From positions 6,213,001 through 6,277,000 of the forward strand of contig NZ_CP034444.1 of the NCBI RefSeq assembly GCF_003952385.1: DNA of 64,000 bases, read 5' to 3'. Made by a program: the position numbers and the translations under genes. The notes under the pieces were generated by a model, which ran no database searches, was not told the origin of the DNA, and saw only the letters and a program-made list of their open reading frames with translations. Within the stretch, counting starts at the first letter, position 1; each line of letters starts with the position of its first letter. Source of the stretch: Mesorhizobium sp. M1D.F.Ca.ET.043.01.1.1. GTDB lineage: Bacteria; Pseudomonadota; Alphaproteobacteria; Rhizobiales; Rhizobiaceae. Below are positions 50,306 through 62,254 of this stretch, piece by piece.

Positions 50306-51601
50306 ATGTCACAGTCAGCTCCGGCCCTCACGCCGGTTCGATTCGACGCCGATGCGCAGGCAAAGCTCTCGGCATTGCGGCGGACCAAGTTCACCGCCGC
50401 CGCGGCGCTTGGCCTGTGCATCCTTGTCTTCGCGCTCGCCAAATCCTTCGAGGGCAGCCATCCATGGCTCGGCTTCGTCGCCGCCTTCGCCGAGGCAGCG
50501 ACCATCGGCGGGCTCGCCGACTGGTATGCGGTCGTTGCCCTATTCAGGCGGCCGCTCGGCCTGCCGATCCCGCACACCGCCATCATCCCGGAGAACCAGC
50601 ACCGCATCGCCGACAATCTCGGCCGCTTCATCGAGGCCAATTTCCTCGCACCGGAGCCGGTGCGCGAAAAGCTCGCCGAGGTCGACTTTGCGGCTTTGGT
50701 CGCCGACTGGCTGGTCGATGCAGAACGCGCCGCCGGGCTGTCGCGATTCGTCGCCCGGCTGGTGCCTCAGACCCTCACCGCCGTGGAGCAGTCCGGGCTG
50801 CGCGACTTCGTCACCAGTCGCATGCTGGAGCAGATCGAGAAAGTGCCACTGGCGCCTTTAGCGTCCGAGCTTTTGTCGGCGCTCACCGACGATCGCCGTC
50901 ATCAAAAACTGTTCGACGAGTTCACCAGGGTGGTCGGGCGTTTTCTCAACGACGAGAAGGCGCTGGCGACGATGCGCGAGAAGATCCGCGAGGAACTGCC
51001 GTCGCTCTTCAACCTGTTTCGCGCCGACGCCTATCTCCTGAAGAAGATCGTCGCTTCCGCCGGATCGCTGCTCGAGGAGGTGCGGGCCGATCCCAACCAT
51101 CCGATGCGCGCCGAATTCGACCATTTCGCGCTCGCTTTCATCGAGCGGCTCAGGACATCCAGGCAATATGCAAGGCGTGCCGAGAAGCTGAAGCGCGATT
51201 TCCTGGGCCGCCCGGAAGTCAGGGCGCTGGCCGGCGATACCTGGGCAAGCATGCGCCTGTTCATCGAGCAGGACGCCAATGCGCCCAACTCGATGATCCG
51301 CAAGCATCTCGCCAACATGTTCGTCGAGGTCGGCCGGCATCTGGCCGACGATGCGCAGATCAGAGCCGACATGAACCAGGGTTTTGTCGTCGCGCTCGCC
51401 TCGTTCGTCGAGAACCAGAAGAGCGGCGTGTCGAAATTCATCGCCGACCAGGTCAAGCGCTGGGACCTGGGCCAGCTGACGCGGCTGATTGAGGCGAACA
51501 TCGGCAAGGACCTGCAATATATCCGCTTCAACGGCATGGTGATCGGCGGCCTGGCCGGTTTGGTACTCTATACGGCCGAGCGGCTGTTTCTCCTCAATTG
51601 A
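50306..51601 (+). CDS. DUF445 family membrane protein
   Basis: A 431-aa protein of the DUF445/YjiN group: an N-terminal pair of hydrophobic helices (FTAAAALGLCILVFALAKS, then FVAAFAEAATIGGLADWYAVVALF) with the conserved GGLADWYAVVALFRRP segment, a long helical middle, and a final helix at the C-terminus (GMVIGGLAGLVLYTAERLFLL). The role is unknown; the structure suggests a protein anchored in the membrane at both ends. ATG 50306 follows AGGAAA. Confidence 0.85.
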   Translation: MSQSAPALTPVRFDADAQAKLSALRRTKFTAAAALGLCILVFALAKSFEGSHPWLGFVAAFAEAATIGGLADWYAVVALFRRPLGLPIPHTAIIPENQHRIADNLGRFIEANFLAPEPVREKLAEVDFAALVADWLVDAERAAGLSRFVARLVPQTLTAVEQSGLRDFVTSRMLEQIEKVPLAPLASELLSALTDDRRHQKLFDEFTRVVGRFLNDEKALATMREKIREELPSLFNLFRADAYLLKKIVASAGSLLEEVRADPNHPMRAEFDHFALAFIERLRTSRQYARRAEKLKRDFLGRPEVRALAGDTWASMRLFIEQDANAPNSMIRKHLANMFVEVGRHLADDAQIRADMNQGFVVALASFVENQKSGVSKFIADQVKRWDLGQLTRLIEANIGKDLQYIRFNGMVIGGLAGLVLYTAERLFLLN

Positions 51602-51668
51602 CGCGGACCGGGCGCGCACTATTCTCCCTAACGGGCGCCGCAAAAGCGGCAGATCGGGAGGCGATGAG

Positions 51669-52097
51669 ATGGCAAGACAACCGGAATCCGATTCTTTCTT
51701 GGACATCTTCAGCAGGTTCGGCCGCGACCTGAAGCTGCCGACGGTCGATGTCCAGGCGATCCTCGATCATCACCGCAAGAATCTCGAGGCCCTGGAGAAG
51801 TCGGCCAGGGCAAGCGCCGCCGGGGCGTCGTCCATTCTGTCGAGGCAGCACGAAATGGTGCAGGAGGCGCTCGGCGAAATCACCCGGATGGCGCGGAACT
51901 ACCAGGTCCCGGGCAATCCGCAGGAGTTGATGACAAGGCAGGTGGATTTCGCCAGGAAATCCTTCGAGACGACGCTGAAGAATGCCGGCGAGGTCGCCGA
52001 CCTGGTCCGCAAATCCGGCACCGAATCGATCGAGATCCTGCGCGACAGGATCAAGGATGCGATGGCGGAAATCCGGGCGGGCTACGACGGGAAGTGA
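51669..52097 (+). CDS. Phasin family protein
   Basis: A 142-aa amphipathic helical protein with the phasin pattern: VDVQAILDHHRKNLEALEKSARASAAG, then LMTRQVDFARKSFETTLKNAGEVADLV (both shown in part). Phasins coat polyhydroxyalkanoate granules or, in some alphaproteobacteria, act as granule-associated regulators. The next gene encodes a MaoC hydratase that could feed 3-hydroxyacyl-CoA to polymer synthesis, which supports the call. GGGAGG is found upstream of the start. Confidence 0.82.
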   Translation: MARQPESDSFLDIFSRFGRDLKLPTVDVQAILDHHRKNLEALEKSARASAAGASSILSRQHEMVQEALGEITRMARNYQVPGNPQELMTRQVDFARKSFETTLKNAGEVADLVRKSGTESIEILRDRIKDAMAEIRAGYDGK

Positions 52098-52233
52098 ACC
52101 AGCGGCGCGTGGTCTCGCGTTCCCAGCTTGCGGCGAAACCGTCAACTCCAAGAGCGAAATCGCGCCTCCGCGAATTGACAGGAGCCGCCGGTTCATGGTC
52201 GGGAGACTGGCAGAAGCCACTGGGAAAGCAGGA

Positions 52234-52731
52234 ATGACGGAAAATCGGCCGAGGACGCCGCCGACCTTCGAACAGTTGCGGACAATGGCCGGCCAGGAGA
52301 TCGGCGTGTCGGATTGGACCACGGTCGACCAGCAGCGCATCGACCAGTTCGCCGAGTGCACCGGCGACCATCAATGGATCCATGTCGATCCCGAGCGTGC
52401 GAAACGGCAGAGCCCGTTCCGCACCACGATCGCGCATGGCTATCTGACGCTGTCGATCATCGGCGCGCTGGCGCTGGAGATGGGCATCGTGCCGGAGAAC
52501 ACGCAGGCCGCCTTCAACTACGGCTTCGACAAGGTGCGTTTCCTGGCGCCGGTGAAGTCCGGAGCGCGCATCAGGCTGCGCACGACGCTGCTCTCCATGG
52601 AGGATCGCGGCCCGGGGCAGTACCTGATGAAGGCTGCGAACACCGTGGAGATCGAAGGCGAGCAGAAGCCGGCGCTGACCGCCGAGACGCTGGTGATGAT
52701 GTACGAGCGCCGCAAGCGGGCAGCAACCTGA
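52234..52731 (+). CDS. MaoC-family (R)-specific enoyl-CoA hydratase
   Basis: A 165-aa hot-dog-fold protein with the hydratase 2 motif: the catalytic aspartate and histidine lie in FAECTGDHQWIHVDPERA, and the following SPFRTTIAHGYLTLS is typical. It hydrates 2-enoyl-CoA to (R)-3-hydroxyacyl-CoA, a precursor for polyhydroxyalkanoate. The phasin gene just upstream is consistent. ATG 52234 matches family N-termini; an earlier in-frame ATG near 52195 would add about 13 residues. Confidence 0.85.
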   Translation: MTENRPRTPPTFEQLRTMAGQEIGVSDWTTVDQQRIDQFAECTGDHQWIHVDPERAKRQSPFRTTIAHGYLTLSIIGALALEMGIVPENTQAAFNYGFDKVRFLAPVKSGARIRLRTTLLSMEDRGPGQYLMKAANTVEIEGEQKPALTAETLVMMYERRKRAAT

Positions 52732-52749
52732 GCCGCAGGCCGCGCTCCC

Positions 52750-54147
52750 TCACTTTGCCATCGCTTTTTCGAGCACCCTGAAGATTCGCTCATCTCCGCA
52801 TTGGGCGACGTTGAAGCGCATGAAGCGGCCGGCGCTGTGCGACAGGCTGAAGGCATTGCCGGGCGCCAGCACGACATTTTCCGCCAACGCATTGCGGGCG
52901 ACATCGGCAGCGTCGATGCCGTCGGGCAGGCGGCACCACAGGAACATGCCGGCCGGCTGGTCGATCCAGGGCATGATGCCCATCCCTTTCAACCTACCGG
53001 CGGTCTCGACCATGGCGCGCGACAGGCGAGCGCGCAACTGCTCGACATGCTTGCGGTAGCTGCCGTCCTTCAGAAGGGTCAGCACCAGTTCCGAGGAGAG
53101 CCGCCCGCCGCCGAAAGAGGTGGCGATCTTGAGGTCGGTCAGCCCTTCCATCCGGTCGCGGGGCGCGGCGATGAAGCCGCAGCGCACCGAAGCCGACAGC
53201 GTCTTGGAGAAGGAGCCGATCTGGACGACGCGGCCGAGGCCGTCGAAGGCCGCAAGCCGCGGCGCCGGCGCGTGCTCGAAATCGGCGAAGATATCGTCCT
53301 CGATGATGGCGAGGTCCGATTGGTCGGCGAGCTTCAGCAGCCGGTGCGCAACGACCGGCGACAGCACCGCGCCGGTCGGGTTGTGGAGCGCCGAATTGGT
53401 GATGTAGACGCGCGGTCGATGCTCGGCGAGCGCCTGCGCGAACAGGTCGATATCGGGTCCGGCCGGCGTCATGGGGACGCCGACGACCTTCGCCCGATGG
53501 GCGCGAAGCAGCGCGTGGAAATTGAAGTAGCAGGGATCGTCGACCAGCACGGTATCGCCAGGCTCGAGCAGGAAGCGGCATAACAGGTCGATCGCCTGCG
53601 TGCCGGATTCGGTGAGCATGATCTGGTCGGGCGAAGCCTCGACGCCATGCGCCGCAAGGCGGCGGGCAAGCAACTGCCGCAGCGCCGGCAGGCCAAGCGG
53701 CGTGCCGTAGTCGGCAAGCGTCGCGTCATCGGCTCGAGCGGCTCCGCGCAATGCCCGGCGCAAGGCGGCCTGCGGCATCCAGGAGGCCGGCAGCCAGCCG
53801 CAGCCCGGCTTCAGGATATCGTCGGTTGCCTCCAGTGATTGCCGCGAGACCCAGAGCGGATCGACGGCGCGATCGAGCCGCGGGCCGATCTCGGCCAGGG
53901 ACAGCGGCGCCAGCGGGCCGGCTGCGTAGAAGCCCGAACCCGGCCGCGAGCGGATCGCGCCTTCCGCCGCAAGCCGCTCATAGGCTTCCACGACGGTCGA
54001 TTTCGATACTTGCATCGCGCCGGCGAAGGCGCGGATCGACGGCAGGCGCGCGCCCGGTGTCAGGATTCGCGCGGCGATCCGCTGCCGGATAGCCGCCATC
54101 ACCGTTTCGACAAGCGTTCCGCCAAGAGTCGGGTCCGGCGTGTCCAT
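52750..54147 (-). CDS. MocR-type regulator (GntR helix-turn-helix fused to aminotransferase domain)
   Basis: A 465-aa fusion. Residues about 10-75 form a GntR winged helix (RIAARILTPGARLPSIRAFAG, STVVEAYERLAAEG). The remainder is a class I aminotransferase fold with the PLP lysine in QIGSFSKTLSASVRCGF. Such MocR proteins sense PLP with an amino compound and control adjacent genes. It is divergent from an EamA exporter gene across about 100 bp, so control of that exporter is likely. ATG 54147 is used; ATG 54168 is an alternative. Confidence 0.88.
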   Translation of the reverse strand: MDTPDPTLGGTLVETVMAAIRQRIAARILTPGARLPSIRAFAGAMQVSKSTVVEAYERLAAEGAIRSRPGSGFYAAGPLAPLSLAEIGPRLDRAVDPLWVSRQSLEATDDILKPGCGWLPASWMPQAALRRALRGAARADDATLADYGTPLGLPALRQLLARRLAAHGVEASPDQIMLTESGTQAIDLLCRFLLEPGDTVLVDDPCYFNFHALLRAHRAKVVGVPMTPAGPDIDLFAQALAEHRPRVYITNSALHNPTGAVLSPVVAHRLLKLADQSDLAIIEDDIFADFEHAPAPRLAAFDGLGRVVQIGSFSKTLSASVRCGFIAAPRDRMEGLTDLKIATSFGGGRLSSELVLTLLKDGSYRKHVEQLRARLSRAMVETAGRLKGMGIMPWIDQPAGMFLWCRLPDGIDAADVARNALAENVVLAPGNAFSLSHSAGRFMRFNVAQCGDERIFRVLEKAMAK

Positions 54148-54249
54148 CTGTACTTCTCTGCAGACCATTACAGTTTTGTAGAATTGTACCCCATTGTCTC
54201 TGGCAAGACCATGCCCCGCGCCGGTACGGAAATGCAAACGGAGCGGATG

Positions 54250-55113
54250 ATGGACAAGAGTTTTGACGGCTGGCTCAGTGGCTTCATCGGCGTGCTGATC
54301 TTTAGCGGATCGCTGCCGGCGACGCGCGTGGCGGTGATGGATTTCGACCCGACCTTCCTGACGTCGGCCCGGGCGGCAATCGCCGGCCTGCTCGGGATCG
54401 CGATGCTGCTTTTGTTCCGCGAGAAGCGTCCGGAGCGAGGAGATCTGGTCTCGCTGGTCGTCGTCGCGCTGGGTGTTGTGGTCGGCTTTCCGCTGCTGAC
54501 GGCGCTGGCGCTGAAGCATGTCACCTCGGCGCATTCGATCATTTTCGTGGGCCTGCTGCCGCTGGCAACCGCGATCTTCGGTGTGCTGCGCGGCGGCGAC
54601 CGTCCGCGCCCGGCCTTCTGGCTGTTCTCGTGCCTGGGAAGCGCCTTGGTCGCCGGCTTTGCCCTGGCGCAAGGCGTGACCTCATCGCCAGTCGGCGACG
54701 GCCTGATGCTCGGCGCCATCATCGTCTGCGGGCTGGGTTACGCAGAAGGGGCTAAGCTGTCGCGCAAGCTCGGCGGCTGGCAGGTGATCTGCTGGGCCTT
54801 GGCGCTGTCGCTGCCGGTGATGATGGCGTTGAGCTTCGCGACGCTGCCGCCATCCTTCGCGGCCATCGGTTCGGGCGCGTGGATCGGCCTCGCCTATGTC
54901 TCGCTGTTCAGCATGCTGATCGGCTTCGTCTTCTGGTACCGCGGCCTGGCCCAAGGCGGCATCGCCGCCGTCGGGCAGTTGCAGCTTCTGCAGCCCTTCT
55001 TCGGCCTGGCGCTGGCGGCGACGCTGCTGCACGAGCAGGTCAGTTCGCTGATGGTGGTCGTTACTCTGGGCGTCGTGGCATGCGTGTTCGGCGCGAAGAA
55101 GTTTGCGCAGTAG
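54250..55113 (+). CDS. EamA-family transporter (DMT superfamily)
   Basis: A 287-aa protein with ten membrane helices in two EamA repeats (GVLIFSGSLPATRVAVMDFDP at the start, GLAYVSLFSMLIGFVFWYRGLAQGG in the second). It probably exports amino acids or other small metabolites. ATG 54250 is preferred because GGAG lies six bases upstream; the adjacent ATG 54247 and ATG 54211 are possible. The divergent MocR-type regulator and repeated TGTAC/TGTAG words in the shared gap suggest ligand-controlled expression. Confidence 0.85.
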   Translation: MDKSFDGWLSGFIGVLIFSGSLPATRVAVMDFDPTFLTSARAAIAGLLGIAMLLLFREKRPERGDLVSLVVVALGVVVGFPLLTALALKHVTSAHSIIFVGLLPLATAIFGVLRGGDRPRPAFWLFSCLGSALVAGFALAQGVTSSPVGDGLMLGAIIVCGLGYAEGAKLSRKLGGWQVICWALALSLPVMMALSFATLPPSFAAIGSGAWIGLAYVSLFSMLIGFVFWYRGLAQGGIAAVGQLQLLQPFFGLALAATLLHEQVSSLMVVVTLGVVACVFGAKKFAQ

Positions 55114-55117
55114 GCTC

Positions 55118-56161
<1,044 letters not shown>

Positions 56162-56218
56162 GGAAGTGCTTTCATACGTCTCAGTTCAAAAGGCAGTGCG
56201 GGCTTAAGGTGTCCGAAG

Positions 56219-56698
56219 CTAAGGTGACGACGGCGGATGGTCGAGAAGCGGCTGCCGTTTGAGAAACCACTCGTCGGCTTGGGCATCCCACGGCCAAATG
56301 CCGGAGGTTGTTGGAAAAATTAGCTGCATAACCCGGAAATCCGGACCGTCGTAGAACCAGATATCCCAACCGAAGTATTCGGGATAGTGGTCCGGATGGA
56401 CCGCGCCGAACTGACAGTCGAAGCCGCCTCCCAGAAAACCCGAGGCTCGCTCTCCGACGCTGAACCTCTCGCCGCTACGCACTCGTCGGCAATACTCATT
56501 GATTATGGTCTGCGAAAGCTCCGGCTTCAGACCGATGACAACAAGTTCAGGGGCTTTGAAATTGTGCTCTATCCCCACCGAATAAGCGAATGGAGGATGC
56601 TCGTCCTCCTCCAGCACACAAAGGATATGGCAGCCATACTCCTCAATATCGCCGAGAGTCTTGGCCTCGTCCGGGTCCCTGGCTTCTCTATTCCGCAT
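56219..56698 (-). CDS. DUF4262 family protein
   Basis: A 159-aa protein with the DUF4262 pattern: CHILCVLEEDEHPPFAYSVGIEHNF near the start and FGAVHPDHYPEYFGWDIWFYDG later. No function is known for the family. It overlaps the 3' end of the isomerase gene by 11 bases, which points to co-transcription. ATG 56698 is selected by the family N-terminus (DPDEAKTLGDIEEYGCHI). Confidence 0.8.
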   Translation of the reverse strand: MRNREARDPDEAKTLGDIEEYGCHILCVLEEDEHPPFAYSVGIEHNFKAPELVVIGLKPELSQTIINEYCRRVRSGERFSVGERASGFLGGGFDCQFGAVHPDHYPEYFGWDIWFYDGPDFRVMQLIFPTTSGIWPWDAQADEWFLKRQPLLDHPPSSP

Positions 56699-57338
56699 CG
56701 ATCTGATTCTCCGGCGCTGCCTTGCGGAAAGCCGGCAGCGCCATGCAGGCGGCATGGATGCGCGAGATCACCGGGTAGGGCGCCATATCGACACCGAAGC
56801 GAGCGTTATTGGTGACCTGGGCGGCGAGACAGATGTCGGCAAGGCCGGGTGCGTCGCCGTGACAGAAGGTGCCGGTCTCGGCCGATGAAGCGAGAATCGT
56901 CTCAAGCGGCTGGAACCCTTCGTTCACCCAGTGGCGGAACCAGTTGACGACATCCTCGTCGCCGGCGCCGAACAGCGTGCGCAGCGAGGTCAGCACACGC
57001 AGATTGTTCACCGGGTGGATGTCGCAGGCGATCATCTGCGCCAGCATCCGGACGCGGGCGCGTCCCAGCGCGTCCTTCGGCAGAAGCGGCGGCTCGGGTG
57101 CGATCTCGTCGAGATATTCGATGATCGCCAGCGACTGCGTCAAAAGCGTGCCGTTGTCGAGCACCAGCGCCGGCACCAGCCCTTGCGGATTGACCGCGAG
57201 ATAGGCGGGCTCGAGGTGCTCGCCATGGCGCAGATGATGCGCCACATAGGTATAGCTCAGCCCCTTCATTTCCAGCGCGATCCGCACCCGGTAGGAGGTG
57301 GAGGAGCGGTAGTAGTTGTGAAGGACGAGGTCGCTCAT
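56688..57338 (-). CDS. maiA: Maleylacetoacetate isomerase
   Basis: A 216-aa zeta-class glutathione transferase. The glutathione site is in NYYRSSTSYRVRIALEMKG, and NPQGLVPALVLDNGTLLTQSLAIIEYLDE follows as in MaiA. It converts maleylacetoacetate to fumarylacetoacetate in the homogentisate branch of tyrosine and phenylalanine breakdown, or acts on maleylpyruvate in the gentisate route. It begins four bases after an FAH-family hydrolase gene, which would catalyse the next step. Confidence 0.88.
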   Translation of the reverse strand: MSDLVLHNYYRSSTSYRVRIALEMKGLSYTYVAHHLRHGEHLEPAYLAVNPQGLVPALVLDNGTLLTQSLAIIEYLDEIAPEPPLLPKDALGRARVRMLAQMIACDIHPVNNLRVLTSLRTLFGAGDEDVVNWFRHWVNEGFQPLETILASSAETGTFCHGDAPGLADICLAAQVTNNARFGVDMAPYPVISRIHAACMALPAFRKAAPENQIDAE

Positions 57339-57342
57339 CGGA

Positions 57343-58041
<699 letters not shown>

Positions 58042-58149
58042 GGGCTGTCTCTTGTCTGGCATGAATCGTCCGCACATTCGGCCGATTTCGACGGTCGGGC
58101 AAGGCTCTATAGCCGCAAACGGGTTGGCCCTGTCGTTTCACCGACAATA

Positions 58150-58179
58150 CCCTGTACCAATAGGGCCCTGTACCATTGG
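58150..58179. promoter_or_regulatory. Direct and inverted repeats upstream of the response regulator gene
   Basis: ccctgtaccaat (58150-58161) is repeated as ccctgtaccatt (58166-58177), start to start 16 bp. The same region contains the inverted pair ccaat (58157-58161) and attgg (58175-58179). It lies about 80 bp upstream of the response regulator start, before an AT-rich gatatataatt stretch. It is a plausible operator, perhaps for the regulator itself. Confidence 0.4.
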
Positions 58180-58255
58180 GCGATATATAATTGGCAATAA
58201 TCTGGCCATGGTCGCGGGACTATCCTGTGCCGGACGAAATCGAACCGATGCCATC

Positions 58256-58939
58256 ATGACCGCCGTCAACGAGCGCGCCCGCTTCCTGATCATCGACGAC
58301 CATCCGCTGTTTCGCGAGGCTCTGCACAGTGCCGTGCAGATGGCCTATCCGGATGTCGACACGGTCGAGGCGCGCTCGATCGCCGAAGCGATCGATCTTC
58401 TTGCCGATGCAAAGCCGTTCGACCTGGCGCTGCTCGACTTGAGCATGCCCGACGTGCACGGCTTCGAAGGGTTGCTGCAGCTCAGAACCCGCTACCCGCG
58501 GCTGCCGGTGGTGATCGTGTCGGGCTATGAAGAGCCGAAGATCATCTCCGAGGCGCTGTCCTATGGCGCGGCCGGCTTCATCCCGAAATCGGCGCGCAAG
58601 AGCGACCTCGCCGCCGCCATCCGCTCGGTGATGGAGGGCGCCGTCTATGTGCCGGAAAACTACGAAGGCCAGCCGCCCGACCCCGACAGCACCGACCGCG
58701 CCGACATGGTGCAGCGCCTGGCCAGGCTGACGCCGCAGCAATTGCGCGTGCTGCAGATGCTGCGCCAGGGCATGCTCAACAAGCAGATCGCCTATGAGCT
58801 GCAGGTGGGCGAGACCACGGTCAAGGCGCATGTCTCGGAGATTTTGCGAAAGCTCAATGTGTATAGCCGCACGCAAGCGGTGATCGAGGTGTCGAAGCTG
58901 GACAATGCGGAGCTGTTTCGGGATCAGGCGGGGTTTTGA
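58256..58939 (+). CDS. NarL/FixJ-type response regulator
   Basis: A 227-aa two-domain regulator. The receiver domain has the acidic pair in FLIIDDHPLFREAL, the phosphoacceptor aspartate in LALLDLSMPDVHGFEG and the lysine in GFIPKSARKSDL. The C-terminal LuxR helix-turn-helix runs LTPQQLRVLQMLRQGMLNKQIAYELQV. It converges with a hybrid histidine kinase gene only nine bases away, its likely partner. Start ATG 58256 agrees with the family; ATG 58208 is possible. Confidence 0.9.
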   Translation: MTAVNERARFLIIDDHPLFREALHSAVQMAYPDVDTVEARSIAEAIDLLADAKPFDLALLDLSMPDVHGFEGLLQLRTRYPRLPVVIVSGYEEPKIISEALSYGAAGFIPKSARKSDLAAAIRSVMEGAVYVPENYEGQPPDPDSTDRADMVQRLARLTPQQLRVLQMLRQGMLNKQIAYELQVGETTVKAHVSEILRKLNVYSRTQAVIEVSKLDNAELFRDQAGF

Positions 58940-58948
58940 TGATCAACC

Positions 58949-60301
58949 TCAAGCCAACAAATGCGCCAGCAGCGCGCGTAGCTGCGCCGGCTTCAGCGGC
59001 TTGCGCATCAATTCGATGCCGGCGGCCCGCGCCGCCTTGGCGACCGGTTCGGAACCGTCGGCGGTAACGATCAGCGCCGGCACGGGGCGGCCGAGATAGT
59101 CGCGGACTTCGGCGATGGTCGCGGTGCCGAGGTCGCCGCCGTCGAGATGCTGGTCGGCAATGACAATGTCGGGGACCCAGGCGGTATCGCCCAAGAGGTC
59201 GAGCGCGTCGTCGGTCGAAGTGGCGGCGCGCACCAGGCATTGCCAGCGCTCGAGCAGCGAGGTCATCGCGGAGAGCACGTCGGTGTCGTTCTCGACCAGC
59301 AGCACCTTGGTGCCGAACAGGCCATAGCCGCGCGGCCTTTCCATATCGGCGCTGCCTGTTGCAGGCTCAGCCGCGGCGCTCATGCCGACCGGCACGTCGA
59401 TGTGGAAGATGGTGCCGCGTCCTACTTTTGAGGAAAAAGTGACTGGGTGTCCGAGGGCAGCCGCCATGCGGCGGACGATGGCGAGGCCCAGCCCCAGCCC
59501 TCCCGCCAATCCGCCATCGGCGAGCGTGGAGATGCCGCGGTGGAATTCCTCGAACACCGCCTCGCGCTGGTCGTCGGGGATACCGCAGCCGGTGTCGGCG
59601 ACGTCGATGCGGATGGTGTCGCCGCGATGCCTGGTGCCGACCAGCACGCCGCCGGAGCGGGTGTAGCGCAGCGCGTTGGAGAGGATGTTCTGCAGGATGC
59701 GGCGCAGCAGCGTGCGGTCGGAGCGCACGATCACGTTGACCGGCCGGAATTTCAGCGAGAGGCCCTTCTTTTCCGCCTCGGGCAGGAAGTCCGAGCGCAG
59801 CGAGGAAAACAGCGTCTCCAGGCTGACGTCGCCGATCTCCGGCTGCACCACGCCGGCGTCGAGCTTGGAGATGTCGAGCAGCGTGCGCAGCAGGTCCTCC
59901 ATCGTCTCCAGCGAGCGCTCGACCTGACGGACGAGCTTTTTGCCCTCCTCGCTGGTCTGGACTTCCGCAAGCGCTGAGACCGACAGATGCGCGGCGTTGA
60001 GCGGCTGCAGCACGTCGTGGCTGGCGGCGGCGAGGAACCTGGTTTTGGAAAGGTTCGCCAGTTCGGCGGTTTCCTTGGCGGCGACGAGATCGATGTTCGA
60101 CCGCTCCAGCCGGCGCAGCGTCGCGTGCAGTTCCTCGGTGCGGGTGCGCACCCGGTTTTCCAGCGAGATCGCGGTCTGGAACAGCGAGAAGGCATTGCCC
60201 TGCTGGTCCATCGAGCGCTCGACGCGGCTGACGAGCGCGGCGTTGATCTTCTTCAGCTTTTCGAGGTCGTCTATGTCGCGGAGCGGCATGGCAGCCGTCA
60301 C
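58949..60301 (-). CDS. Hybrid sensor histidine kinase with C-terminal receiver domain (NahK-like)
   Basis: A 450-aa protein: an N-terminal coiled coil (about residues 10-70), a HisKA/HATPase core with the phosphorylated histidine in AAASHDVLQPLNAA, the N box LQNILSNALRYT and glycine boxes DTGCGIPDD and GGLGLGLAIV, then a receiver domain (VLLVENDTDVLSA, aspartate in DIVIADQHLD). The SHDVLQPLNAA H-box is that of the NahK/ErcS' group. No input domain is fused, so sensing probably comes from the FIST protein, whose stop codon overlaps this GTG start by four bases (GTGA). ATG 60289 is an alternative start. Confidence 0.87.
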   Translation of the reverse strand: MTAAMPLRDIDDLEKLKKINAALVSRVERSMDQQGNAFSLFQTAISLENRVRTRTEELHATLRRLERSNIDLVAAKETAELANLSKTRFLAAASHDVLQPLNAAHLSVSALAEVQTSEEGKKLVRQVERSLETMEDLLRTLLDISKLDAGVVQPEIGDVSLETLFSSLRSDFLPEAEKKGLSLKFRPVNVIVRSDRTLLRRILQNILSNALRYTRSGGVLVGTRHRGDTIRIDVADTGCGIPDDQREAVFEEFHRGISTLADGGLAGGLGLGLAIVRRMAAALGHPVTFSSKVGRGTIFHIDVPVGMSAAAEPATGSADMERPRGYGLFGTKVLLVENDTDVLSAMTSLLERWQCLVRAATSTDDALDLLGDTAWVPDIVIADQHLDGGDLGTATIAEVRDYLGRPVPALIVTADGSEPVAKAARAAGIELMRKPLKPAQLRALLAHLLA

Positions 60302-61611
60302 TCGGCCGCCTGGCGCTCGCCGAAGGCGATGCCGGTAAAAGTCTGGTTGAGATGCATCGAGCGATACTGCTCGCCATAGGTGCCGAAGCCGATGACGTTG
60401 TTGGTGCGATAAAGCTCGGAAATGTCGCGGAAGACCTGGCGGTTGCGTGCGTCGAGCCGGCGCAGCACGCAGTCGAAGCCGAGGATCATGTCGATGCCGC
60501 CGAGCTTGTCCTCGACATCCTGCAACGCGGCGCGCGTTGCTTCCACCATGTTCTTGGGCTGGGCGATGGACAGAACCACACCGTCGTCGATGGCGCAGAA
60601 AAAGGACAGCGAGCCGTCGGCATGCATGCGCTGGATCGAGCGGCAATAATATTCGCCGCCCACCTTCACCACCACGGGGTGCGAGGCGAAGCTCAAGGGC
60701 GTCAGCGTTTGCGGAACGATGCCGACGGAAGCGGCGTATTCCTCGGCCGCGTTGGTGGCGTTGAATTCGCGCACGATGCGATGGTCGGGATCGGACTCCG
60801 TCACCACCAGCTTCTCGTCGGTGGGAATGAAGTTGTCGGTCTTGAAGACGTGGAACGGGATTTCGGTCGCGATCAGCACGACGATGGCGCTGTCGGACGC
60901 AAACTTGCCGTTGCAGATCAGCCGGGTCGTTTCGAATTTCAGGTCGTCGCCGGCGGAGCCGCCGATCAGCGGGATATCGTCCAGTCCCCAATGGATGGCC
61001 GAAGTCACCGCTTCCTCGGCATAGGAAAGCCCGTCGATGAAGCAGAGCGCGAACACGCTTTTCGCCCGCTTATGGTCGGCGCGGCCGCGCAGCAGCCGCC
61101 GCAGCGCCGCGACCTCGCCGGTGATCCTGTCCATGCCGGAGGAAGAGAGGTTTTCGACCATGGTGCTGACGGTCGAAAATGATGCCGACGGCAAAAGCAG
61201 GGCAAGCACATGGCCTTCCTCAAGCCCTTGCGGCGTGATCTCGCCGGCGGTCGAGCAGCCGGCATAGGCCAGCGAAGGCGCATGCAGCTTCAGCGAATGC
61301 GTCAGTGCCGATGCGTCGACAAGGCTTTGGGAGAAGAAGAGCAGCGCGAAGCCGGCGTCGACTGCGGCGGCTTCGGCCGCGATTGCCCGGGCAAAGGCGT
61401 TTGTATCGGGCTCATCCGTGGTGAGCGCCGAGAGGCCGCATGCGTAGCGCGTGCTCGAACTGGCCAGCTTGCCTTCTCCCGCATTCCTCCAACGCTGTTT
61501 TTCGTGCGTGTCCCTATGCGTGTTCGGCACGCGTGCGTCGAGGGCATCTTTGCCTTCAATACATGTTTTGGCAATGGGCCGGGCACTGCTACCGCACAGC
61601 GCCTTGGCCAT
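60298..61611 (-). CDS. FIST-domain sensor protein (NosP-like)
   Basis: A protein of about 437 residues with FIST N ([24 protein letters not shown] onward, [15 protein letters not shown]) and FIST C ([43 protein letters not shown] in part) domains. FIST proteins bind small ligands. The NosP branch binds haem and nitric oxide and controls NahK, a hybrid kinase encoded next to it in Pseudomonas. The same gene pair occurs here with translational overlap. Start ATG 61611 is uncertain; true homology begins about 55 residues later. Haem binding is not shown by the sequence. Confidence 0.8.
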   Translation of the reverse strand: MAKALCGSSARPIAKTCIEGKDALDARVPNTHRDTHEKQRWRNAGEGKLASSSTRYACGLSALTTDEPDTNAFARAIAAEAAAVDAGFALLFFSQSLVDASALTHSLKLHAPSLAYAGCSTAGEITPQGLEEGHVLALLLPSASFSTVSTMVENLSSSGMDRITGEVAALRRLLRGRADHKRAKSVFALCFIDGLSYAEEAVTSAIHWGLDDIPLIGGSAGDDLKFETTRLICNGKFASDSAIVVLIATEIPFHVFKTDNFIPTDEKLVVTESDPDHRIVREFNATNAAEEYAASVGIVPQTLTPLSFASHPVVVKVGGEYYCRSIQRMHADGSLSFFCAIDDGVVLSIAQPKNMVEATRAALQDVEDKLGGIDMILGFDCVLRRLDARNRQVFRDISELYRTNNVIGFGTYGEQYRSMHLNQTFTGIAFGERQAAE

Positions 61612-61745
61612 GGCCGAAAGTACAATTGGCGGAATGCCGGCCGCGCTGTTTCTTACCCATTGTGCGGTATGAGGATAACGCACAGCCGATGCATCAGCGC
61701 GGCATCGGCAACGTGATGGCCAAGGTTACGCCCAGGGGAGGTTGC

Positions 61746-62246
<501 letters not shown>

Positions 62247-62254
62247 GGCTGAGC

